Shown piece by piece: positions 1-4,228 of a stretch of 6,412 nucleotides of DNA. The notes below the pieces were generated by a model. That model did not search any database and was not told the DNA's origin. It was given only the letters and a program-made list of their open reading frames with translations. Made by a program: the position numbers and the translations under genes. The DNA is from JBEDKD01 sp041172365. GTDB lineage: Bacteria; Cyanobacteriota; Cyanobacteriia; Cyanobacteriales; Microcoleaceae. Numbering within the stretch: the first letter of the stretch is position 1; each line of letters opens with the position of its first letter. The stretch spans positions 1 to 6,412 of the forward strand of contig JBEDKD010000417.1 in assembly GCA_041172365.1 (NCBI GenBank), given 5' to 3'.

Positions 1-83
1 CAATTTGACTGATTTGTTCATGTTCCAGGTAATTTTGTCAAGAAATTATAACTGTTTTAACAAGTTATGACAATGGAAAAGAA

Positions 84-125
84 CAACATCTGGCGTTTGA
101 GGGATCTTGCCCAAGCCAGATGTTG
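84..125 (-). terminator. Rho-independent terminator of the leftward gene set
   Basis: Perfect 11-bp inverted repeat: CAACATCTGGC at 84-94 and its complement at 115-125. Part of the 20-nt loop can extend the stem (TTG/CAA and GG/CC pairs). Read on the minus strand, the hairpin is followed directly by TTCTTTT, a T-rich tail. It lies 55 bp beyond the stop codon of the 127-aa gene, so it fits the end of the leftward transcript. On the plus strand no T-run follows, which argues for the minus direction. Confidence 0.75.
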
Positions 126-142
126 ATGGGAATTGTGAGAGC

Positions 143-150
143 GCGATCGC
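143..150. repeat. HIP1 palindrome GCGATCGC
   Basis: Exact GCGATCGC octamer, the highly iterated palindrome of many cyanobacterial genomes. A second exact copy lies at 6227-6234, and near-matches containing CGATCG are scattered through the window. Used here as evidence for a cyanobacterial host. Confidence 0.85.
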
Positions 151-179
151 GTGTAAGCAATTTTCCAGTAATCCTAAAC

Positions 180-563
180 CTATGACAAACCGAATTGGTG
201 ATTGACAATGGTGTTGGTTTTGATCGCTTTTTCGATGATGAGCTCATAATTATGATCTGTCATCAAGCAAAGGTGATCGAAACTTGGACCACTCTTGTTA
301 CCATAAACTTGCAGTTGCCGTTGTTTGATTTTATCTTGTAGCGCGATCGGGGTTAGGGCAAAGTAAAAATGCTTAATTTCTTGTCGGAGAGAATGGGAGC
401 CTCGCGCGATCTCTCTTGGGGGTAATCCCATCGAGCGTAAATTCTCCACACGGAATTTAATCAGGTTGGAGACTTCTTGGTAATACGCGACACGAATATC
501 TTTAATCATTAAAGAATCACTCGCTCCAATAATTCGTAAAAGTTGAATATCTTGTTGATTCAT
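180..563 (-). CDS. Hypothetical protein, 127 aa; possible toxin-type C-terminal module
   Basis: The start ATG at 563 is chosen because GAGG lies 5 nt upstream (569-572); the frame is open further upstream to 785 but that part runs through a palindromic repeat and is not credible coding sequence. The product begins MNQQDIQLL and looks soluble, mostly helical, with no signal peptide or membrane segment. Residues 50-82 form a charged helix region (REIARGSHSLRQEIK, then ALTP at 69-72), followed by YGNKSGPSF at 87-95 and a closing segment IIEKAIKTN at 109-117. From memory, this succession (charged helix, LTP, YGD/N-x2-GP, II-x-SA) recalls a module found at the C-terminus of some bacterial polymorphic toxins. 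That is a weak, unverified resemblance. It is the last gene before the terminator at 84-125. No catalytic residues are assigned. Confidence 0.75.
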   Translation of the reverse strand: MNQQDIQLLRIIGASDSLMIKDIRVAYYQEVSNLIKFRVENLRSMGLPPREIARGSHSLRQEIKHFYFALTPIALQDKIKQRQLQVYGNKSGPSFDHLCLMTDHNYELIIEKAIKTNTIVNHQFGLS

Positions 564-593
564 AAATACCTCAAAGAAGCAAAAAAAACCTGT

Positions 594-671
594 AGTGGGT
601 TGGCGTAGCCTGTGCGGAGCATCGGATGTCTCGCTCCCTAGAGGGAGACAAGGGAGCGAGATGCTCCCACT
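594..671. repeat. Palindromic repeat element with interrupted left arm
   Basis: The right arm (651-671) begins AGGGAGCGAGATGC and ends CCCACT. Its complement is found on the left in three pieces: AGTGGG (594-599), AGCAT (618-622) and CTCGCTCCCT (630-639). They are separated by 18 extra bases (600-617, beginning TTGGCGT) and 7 extra bases (623-629). The inner 11-bp stem TCTCGCTCCCT (629-639/651-661) is perfect. It looks like a cyanobacterial short palindromic repeat that acquired insertions in one arm. It sits between two minus-strand genes and could fold in their mRNA. Confidence 0.7.
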
Positions 672-702
672 CATGTACCAAAATAAAGTCCCTCCATGAT
701 TC

Positions 703-1011
703 CTATTTGTTTCTTGGTAATTCAATACGATTGATCGATGGATTTGTGGGGGGAACAAAGAAAGAGGAAAAAGTAATCGCGACACCCCAAACTACCAAAA
801 TACTCCCAAAAAACAGGGTAAATACGCCTGAGATATTATTGGGTTTTTCCGTTATCTCGTCCATATCAATGCGTGTTACTTCGCCGCATAATGCACAAAA
901 GAAGACGCGATCGTTATCATTTGTGGGGACTTCAATTAATTGGCAAGGTTTTTCAACCAAATTAGGGCACTGTTTCAACAGACACTTAGAAGAAACATCT
1001 TCTGACTTCAT
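703..1011 (-). CDS. Small zinc-ribbon protein with one transmembrane helix, 102 aa
   Basis: The ATG at 1011 is preferred because AAGGAG (1021-1026) lies 9 nt upstream. An ATG at 1041 and a GTG at 1065 in the same frame would add 10 or 18 residues but have weaker sites. The product has an N-terminal soluble part with Cys10, Cys15, Cys23 and then FFCALCGE (Cys39, Cys42), which looks like a small zinc-binding knuckle. A hydrophobic segment at about 60-86 (SGVFTLFFGSILVVWGVAIT) is a clear single membrane helix, followed by a short PPTNPS tail. The family is not recognised; the pattern suggests a membrane-anchored zinc-ribbon protein. It follows the 52-aa ORF by 63 bp and precedes the 127-aa gene by 139 bp on the same strand. 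Topology and function are not determined. Confidence 0.75.
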   Translation of the reverse strand: MKSEDVSSKCLLKQCPNLVEKPCQLIEVPTNDNDRVFFCALCGEVTRIDMDEITEKPNNISGVFTLFFGSILVVWGVAITFSSFFVPPTNPSINRIELPRNK

Positions 1012-1020
1012 CTTTAAATA

Positions 1021-1026
1021 CTCCTT
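1021..1026 (-). promoter_or_regulatory. Ribosome binding site deciding the start of the zinc-ribbon gene
   Basis: AAGGAG on the minus strand, 9 nt before the ATG at 1011. It is the strongest such site upstream of this frame and favours the 102-aa product over the longer alternatives. Confidence 0.7.
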
Positions 1027-1074
1027 TAAGGGCTCATCCATCGTGCGAGCCTTTAGATCCCGCACATAATTTGT

Positions 1075-1233
1075 TTAGTCGTCAACATCATTGAGTCCAA
1101 CCTTAATGTTATCCCAATCTTGTGCTTCGTCTTGGATTTGCGTTAAAGCGATAATCAAAGCCTGAAGTTTCGCAAAAAGGATAATTTGGGGCAATTTGAC
1201 CAAAGAAAATAGTGGGAGATTATTTCCTGACAT
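1075..1233 (-). CDS. Small hypothetical protein, 52 aa
   Basis: ATG at 1233, stop TAA at 1075-1077. AAGGAT (1241-1246 on the minus strand) lies 7 nt upstream of the ATG, and a candidate promoter is found at 1265-1292. The product reads MSGNNLPLFSLVKLPQIILF, then a helix-prone segment (AKLQALIIALTQIQ) and an acidic tail ending NDVDD. The first 35 residues are amphipathic to hydrophobic, but not convincingly a membrane helix because of lysines at 13 and 22. It is the first gene of the leftward set, 63 bp upstream of the zinc-ribbon gene. It is too short for a secure family call. The start signals, position and codon-like composition support a real gene, though a leader ORF is an alternative. 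Confidence 0.55.
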   Translation of the reverse strand: MSGNNLPLFSLVKLPQIILFAKLQALIIALTQIQDEAQDWDNIKVGLNDVDD

Positions 1234-1264
1234 TTTTGATATCCTTGGCTGGGTTTATATTTCC

Positions 1265-1292
1265 ATAATATTCTCTTTCTTCAAAAAATCAA
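1265..1292 (-). promoter_or_regulatory. Candidate promoter of the leftward gene set
   Basis: On the minus strand TTGATT (1292-1287), a 16-nt spacer, then TATTAT (1270-1265). The -10 matches the consensus at 5 of 6 positions and the -35 at 4 of 6. The predicted start is near 1258, about 25 nt before the ATG of the 52-aa ORF. The GTCTAA repeats begin 10 bp upstream of the -35, as expected for a regulator-binding region. Confidence 0.5.
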
Positions 1293-1301
1293 GTATTCAA
1301 C

Positions 1302-1388
1302 GTCTAAGCTTTTGGTCTAAAAAGTCTAAAAATGTATTAGGTTGAATTAAAGTATTTTTAAGGTCTAAAAAGGTCTAAAAAGGTCTAA
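1302..1388. repeat. Iterated GTCTAA motifs, three phased at 10 bp
   Basis: GTCTAA occurs six times on the plus strand, at 1302, 1315, 1324, 1363, 1373 and 1383. The last three lie in exact 10-bp tandem units (AGGTCTAAAA, AGGTCTAAAA, AGGTCTAAAT at 1361-1390). One helical turn of spacing places each motif on the same DNA face. The array lies between the divergent promoters, next to the leftward -35. The binding protein is unknown. Confidence 0.7.
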
Positions 1389-1427
1389 ATTATAAACAAT
1401 TATAAATTGTGTTGTAGGGACTTGACG

Positions 1428-1597
1428 CGGGAGCATAACCGTAGGTAGGGGCGTTGGCGTTCGCTACGCGATGCCGCAGGCATCAGCCTGCGCGCAGCGC
1501 GAAGCATTCCGGCAGATAACCTATTAGTTACTATGAGGGGTTAATTACCGGAATGCTTCGCCCCTACAGAGATATTTGCCAAAATGAGATGCTCCCC
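1428..1597. mobile_element. MITE-like non-coding element, 170 bp, with TTGACG target duplication
   Basis: Terminal inverted repeats GGGAGCAT (1429-1436) and ATGCTCCC (1589-1596). The element is bounded by the direct repeat TTGACG at 1422-1427 and 1598-1603; CTTGACG is a 7-bp repeat if the flanking C is counted. Inside is a second palindrome: the right arm is 1548-1567, and the left arm is GTAGGGGCG (1445-1453) plus AAGCATTCCGG (1502-1512), interrupted by 48 bases. No ORF is present. The structure fits a miniature inverted-repeat element. It could also be a stack of cyanobacterial palindromic repeats with a chance direct repeat. The right end lies against the promoter of the STAND operon. Confidence 0.55.
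1454..1501. repeat. GC-rich palindromic insert within the left arm of the repeat
   Basis: These 48 bases have no counterpart in the right arm at 1548-1567 and split an otherwise perfect 20-bp arm. They contain GATGCC-GCA-GGCATC and other GC-rich inverted repeats, begin TTGGCGT, and are bordered by GCG on both sides (1451-1453, 1499-1501), so the end is ambiguous by up to 3 bp. They resemble a widespread cyanobacterial repeat containing TTCGCTACGCGATGCC. Confidence 0.65.
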
Positions 1598-1603
1598 TTG
1601 ACG

Positions 1604-1632
1604 TTGACGCTCTCATCGCCCCTGTGTAAAAT
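1604..1632 (+). promoter_or_regulatory. Promoter of the STAND NTPase operon
   Basis: TTGACG (1604-1609), a spacer of exactly 17 nt, then TAAAAT (1627-1632). Both hexamers match the sigma70 consensus at 5 of 6 positions. The predicted start is near 1639, and GAGGG (1651-1655) lies 7 nt before the ATG at 1663. A second TTGACG lies immediately upstream (1598-1603) and is the right-hand direct repeat of the MITE-like element. Confidence 0.65.
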
Positions 1633-1662
1633 GATGGTAACTGTGGTGTTGAGGGTTCATTT

Positions 1663-2763
1663 ATGGATTGGTTAGAGTTTCTGGAAGAGATCGCGAAAAC
1701 AAAGGGTTTATCTGATGACGAGGTAAAAGTTTTAAAGGCAACGTTTCCTGAAATAGAGAGGAAAGTAAAGGGAAATCAGGTTGCGGGCGATCTTACTCGC
1801 TCGGAAAGTGGAATGAAAGGGAAACTGACAAAAATTTATGATGCTTTTGAGAAGGATGATTGTCCTAAATTAGCTGGCAATAAAAACGGGAAAGGTCGGA
1901 TTTTACATGATTATTTGAGAGAACTGTATCAGAAAAAAAAGGATGAAGTTAAGAACCAAAGCCTAACGCTAAACACAAGTTTTCAGGCTCTTATCACTGA
2001 AAAAACTCGGATGTTTTGTGGTCGTAAATTCGTTTTTGATGCCTTTGAAAAATTCCTAGAACAACATCCTAAAGGTTACTTTACCATCGTCGGTTATCCG
2101 GGGATGGGCAAAAGTGCCATTGCAGCTAAAGCGGTCGAAAAATACCAAACTATTCATTATTTTAATATTCTCGGTAACACCAGTACCCAAAAATTCCTCG
2201 AAAGTGTTGGCGAACAATTGATCACGCGTTATCATTTAGACAATATGGATCTGTATAATTTAGAGGTTTTAATCCAGAAAATTCTGTCTAAAATACCTCA
2301 TAATGAACGATTAATTATTATTGTTGATGACTTAGATGAAGTCATGGAAAATGAACGCGAAGGAAATATTTTAAATTTACCCAGACATTTACCAGATCGC
2401 GTTTATTTTATGTTGACACGACGCGGGTACACACCAGAACAAAAACGGTTATTTGTTTCTCCAGATGTTGCTATGGAGGATTTAGATTTAAGAGCGATGA
2501 AATATGCTAGATTTAATCGAGATGATGTCAAAAGTTATATTAATCGGTTTCTTGATGAGAACCAGGACTATAAAGATAAAGTTCAAAAGTGGATAAAAGA
2601 GCGCTCTGTTACGTCAGAACAATTTGTCGAGACTCTCGCGGAGAAAAGTGAAGATAATTTTATGTATCTGAGTTATGTCTTACAGGATATTAGGGAAAAT
2701 AATTTTATGTATCTGAGTTATGTCTTACGGGATATTGGCGAGGGCAAATACGATGCTTTTTAA
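1663..2763 (+). CDS. STAND (NACHT-like) NTPase, N-terminal part: HTH-like domain plus NTPase, 366 aa
   Basis: Start ATG 1663 has GAGGG 7 nt upstream. Residues 1-92 form a helical domain (SESGMKGKLTKIYDAFEK, CPKLAGNKNGKGR) resembling the HTH-like domain at the N-terminus of many cyanobacterial NACHT/WD40 proteins. The NTPase follows: Walker A GYPGMGKS at 144-151, Walker B LIIIVDDLDEV at 217-227, and a RVYFMLTRR strand at 246-254. The segment NFMYLSYVL occurs twice (332-340 and 347-355) because of a 45-bp duplication. The frame ends after KYDAF, where the paralogue at 4229 continues without break. Removing one T from the run at 2757-2761 joins it to the next frame, giving 513 aa. STAND proteins are ATP-dependent oligomerising switches in defence, apoptosis-like and regulatory pathways; no catalytic effector domain is visible here. 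Probable frameshifted gene or a separately made subunit. Confidence 0.85.
   Translation: MDWLEFLEEIAKTKGLSDDEVKVLKATFPEIERKVKGNQVAGDLTRSESGMKGKLTKIYDAFEKDDCPKLAGNKNGKGRILHDYLRELYQKKKDEVKNQSLTLNTSFQALITEKTRMFCGRKFVFDAFEKFLEQHPKGYFTIVGYPGMGKSAIAAKAVEKYQTIHYFNILGNTSTQKFLESVGEQLITRYHLDNMDLYNLEVLIQKILSKIPHNERLIIIVDDLDEVMENEREGNILNLPRHLPDRVYFMLTRRGYTPEQKRLFVSPDVAMEDLDLRAMKYARFNRDDVKSYINRFLDENQDYKDKVQKWIKERSVTSEQFVETLAEKSEDNFMYLSYVLQDIRENNFMYLSYVLRDIGEGKYDAF
2654..2743 (+). repeat. 45-bp in-frame tandem duplication
   Basis: Two adjacent 45-bp units begin at 2654 and 2699. The first 30 bases are identical (starting ATAATTTTATG) and the remainder differs at a few positions. They encode NFMYLSYVLQDIREN and NFMYLSYVLRDIGEG. 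The paralogous gene at 4229-5344 has one copy (NWMYLSEILKAIREG), so the duplication is specific to this gene. Confidence 0.9.
2740..2744 (+). promoter_or_regulatory. Possible ribosome binding site for the second reading frame
   Basis: GAGGG lies 8 nt before ATG 2753, whose frame overlaps the end of the first ORF by 11 bp. It could allow termination-reinitiation. The same bases encode Glu-Gly in the first frame, so the match may be coincidental. Confidence 0.4.
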
Positions 2764-3205
2764 TATCAAGCAATTACCGGAGGGTTTAAGAGATTATTAT
2801 AATGAACATTGGAAGCGACTGATGATGAAAACTCAGAGCCGGGCACTTATTCTCTGTCTTTTAGCATACACTCCCACACCGATCAGTTGTAAATGTATTG
2901 CCAGCATTGTTAGTAGTAAAATGCAACCTCTTGATCAATATGATGCTTTAGAAGTCTTGGAGGAGTGGATACAGTTTTTAAGAGAGCAGTTTTTAGAGGA
3001 AGAAACTTGTTATTCTATTTATCATAAAAGTTTTGCAGAGTTTTTGCAGCTTAAGACGAAGCTCATGCAAGCAAAATCTAAGTTAGGAGATATTCAGCAG
3101 TTAGGAGATATTCAGAAACGTTTGTCAAATTATACTGATCGTTTATTGGAACAAGTAGAACAGGAAGAAACAGAGGAGGATGATGAAGATGGGGAAGAAG
3201 AGTAA
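2753..3205 (+). CDS. STAND NTPase middle part (winged-helix-like region), separate frame, 150 aa
   Basis: If translated independently, the best start is ATG 2753 (GAGGG 8 nt upstream); the ATG at 2720 has no visible ribosome site. The product starts MLFNIKQLPEGLRDYYNEHW, a segment that in this family follows the NTPase directly. It continues into a helical, winged-helix-like region (residues about 27-100) ending with SIYHKSFAEFLQ, equivalent to QLYHPSFQQFF near the end of the 4229-5344 protein. A 6-residue duplication (LGDIQQ LGDIQK) and an acidic tail (EETEEDDEDGEEE) follow. It has no nucleotide-binding motif of its own, so alone it is not an enzyme. It is probably the second third of a broken STAND gene; translationally coupled subunit is the alternative. 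It overlaps the next ORF by 17 bp. Confidence 0.7.
   Translation: MLFNIKQLPEGLRDYYNEHWKRLMMKTQSRALILCLLAYTPTPISCKCIASIVSSKMQPLDQYDALEVLEEWIQFLREQFLEEETCYSIYHKSFAEFLQLKTKLMQAKSKLGDIQQLGDIQKRLSNYTDRLLEQVEQEETEEDDEDGEEE
2757..2761 (+). other. Frame break at a five-T run before a stop codon
   Basis: In the upstream frame the codons are GCT TTT TAA. Skipping one T gives GCT TTT AAT ATC, which continues as DAFNIKQLPEGLRDYY and aligns with RQDFEQIPPGLNSYY in the paralogue. The break is therefore one extra T relative to the ancestral frame. Mutation, homopolymer sequencing error or +1 slippage at TTT followed by TAA are all possible. Confidence 0.75.
3083..3115 (+). repeat. 18-bp in-frame tandem duplication
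   Basis: The 15-base sequence TTAGGAGATATTCAG occurs at 3083-3097 and 3101-3115, separated by CAG, a period of 18 bp. It encodes LGDIQ-Q-LGDIQ in the linker after the winged-helix-like region. It is the second in-frame tandem duplication of this locus. Confidence 0.85.
3174..3179 (+). promoter_or_regulatory. Consensus ribosome binding site AGGAGG for the WD40 frame
   Basis: AGGAGG is a full anti-16S match. It abuts ATG 3180, lies 3 nt before ATG 3183 and 9 nt before ATG 3189, so the last is the best-spaced start. It lies inside the Glu-rich 3' end of the preceding ORF, so codon bias could also have produced it. Confidence 0.55.
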
Positions 3206-4196
3206 GTTTGCCAGAGGCTTTGCTAAACTGTCGCCAAGCGATCAGAGACTTCTGCTATATGATCCTAAGTTGAAAATCGCGACGGGGCAAATTGAAAAAT
3301 ACTATGATATTTTGACTAATTTTGATTTTATCTTCGCGAAGATTAATCATCCTAGCTTTGGCTTGCAAGCCCTAGTCGATGATTACAAGTTATTGAATGA
3401 TCCCAGGGTTGCCACATTAGCCAATCGCGATCAAGAAAGTGAAAGAGCCTTGAGACTGATTCAAAAAGCACTGGAAATGTCAGGCAATATATTAAATGAG
3501 GATAAAACTCAATTAGCCGGACAATTATTAGGGCGGTTACTGTCATTGACTGACTTACCCAAAATTCAGCAACTCTTAGCAAAAGCTAAAGAATACAGAG
3601 AGACTCCTTGGTTATGCCCTCTTACCCCTAGTTTAACATCAGCAGAAAGTGACTTAATCCGTACCGTCACGGGGCATAGTGATCCCGTAAAAGCAGTGGC
3701 ACTGACACCAGATGGGACAAGGGTTGTTTCCACTTCTTTTGATAACACCCTAAAAGTGTGGGATTTAGCGACAGGGGAATTCTTACACACCCTCACGGGG
3801 CATAGTGGTAAGGTATATTCAGTGGCTCTGACACCAGATGGGACAAGGGTTGTTTCCGCTTCTTATTATGATAACACCCTCAAAGTGTGGGATTTAATGA
3901 CAGGGACACTCTTAGACACCCTCACGGGGCATAGTGGTGCGGTAAATGCAGTGGCGCTGACACCAGATGGGACAAGGGTTGTTTCCGCTTCTTCTGATAA
4001 CACCCTCAAAGTCTGGGATTTAATGACTGGTAAGGAAGAAATGACATTTGGGGGAGATGCTGAATTTACTTGCTGTGCTGTTAGCCCCGATGGTAGGACG
4101 ATTGTAGCTGGTGATCAATCGGGAATGGTCCATTTTTTCCGAATGGAAGGTTTGCCAAAAACTAGAGTCGCGGATTTAGCCGATCGCGCATTGTAG
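3189..4196 (+). CDS. WD40-repeat protein, C-terminal sensor part of the STAND protein, 335 aa
   Basis: ATG 3189 is chosen for its 9-nt distance from AGGAGG; ATG 3180 and 3183 are in the same frame. In this frame a TAG at 3156 prevents a start further upstream. Residues 1-155 are a helical linker (YYDILTNFDFIFAKI, LIQKALEMSGNILN, KTQLAGQLLGRLLSL, PWLCPLTPSLTS) that in related cyanobacterial proteins sits between the STAND core and the beta-propeller. Then come three near-identical WD40 blades (each TGHS, LTPDGTRVVS, NTLKVWDL) and a fourth divergent one ending SGMVHFFRMEG. The terminal motif is the usual family end, so the C-terminus looks intact, but about four blades are too few for a closed seven-bladed propeller. 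Likely the ligand-sensing part. The stop at 4194 is 32 bp before the next gene. Confidence 0.8.
   Translation: MGKKSKFARGFAKLSPSDQRLLLYDPKLKIATGQIEKYYDILTNFDFIFAKINHPSFGLQALVDDYKLLNDPRVATLANRDQESERALRLIQKALEMSGNILNEDKTQLAGQLLGRLLSLTDLPKIQQLLAKAKEYRETPWLCPLTPSLTSAESDLIRTVTGHSDPVKAVALTPDGTRVVSTSFDNTLKVWDLATGEFLHTLTGHSGKVYSVALTPDGTRVVSASYYDNTLKVWDLMTGTLLDTLTGHSGAVNAVALTPDGTRVVSASSDNTLKVWDLMTGKEEMTFGGDAEFTCCAVSPDGRTIVAGDQSGMVHFFRMEGLPKTRVADLADRAL
3663..4043 (+). repeat. Three nearly identical WD40-blade DNA repeats
   Basis: Units begin at 3663, 3789 and 3918 (126, 129 and 126 bp). A 30-base core starting CTGACACCAGATGGG is identical in all three, at 3702-3731, 3828-3857 and 3957-3986. The middle unit has one additional TAT codon (SYYDN versus SSDN). 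The fourth blade, from 4044, has diverged. Confidence 0.9.
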
Positions 4197-4228
4197 TATA
4201 TAACTGAAAACCATAGGAGCCAAAAAAT

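Noticed and set aside
35..73. Inverted repeat TTGTCA/TGACAA with internal ATAACT/AGTTAT
   Set aside because: Short arms in AT-rich DNA at the window edge, with no gene start beside them; could be chance.
65..247. 60-aa minus-strand frame downstream of the 127-aa gene
   Set aside because: It overlaps the terminator hairpin and the end of the 127-aa gene, has no ribosome site of note, and its composition is unremarkable.
564..785. N-terminal extension of the 127-aa protein
   Set aside because: The extension reads through a palindromic repeat and into the neighbouring gene; the ATG at 563 has a good ribosome site.
626..1069. 147-aa plus-strand frame
   Set aside because: It is antisense to the zinc-ribbon gene and starts within the palindromic repeat; the minus-strand frame has the better start signal and a coherent membrane helix.
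1302..1390. CRISPR array
   Set aside because: The repeats are only 6-10 bp and three are contiguous, without spacers of uniform length; no cas gene is present.
2753..2764. Classical -1 programmed frameshift heptamer
   Set aside because: The downstream frame is +1 relative to the upstream one, so a -1 slip would not reach the conserved sequence.
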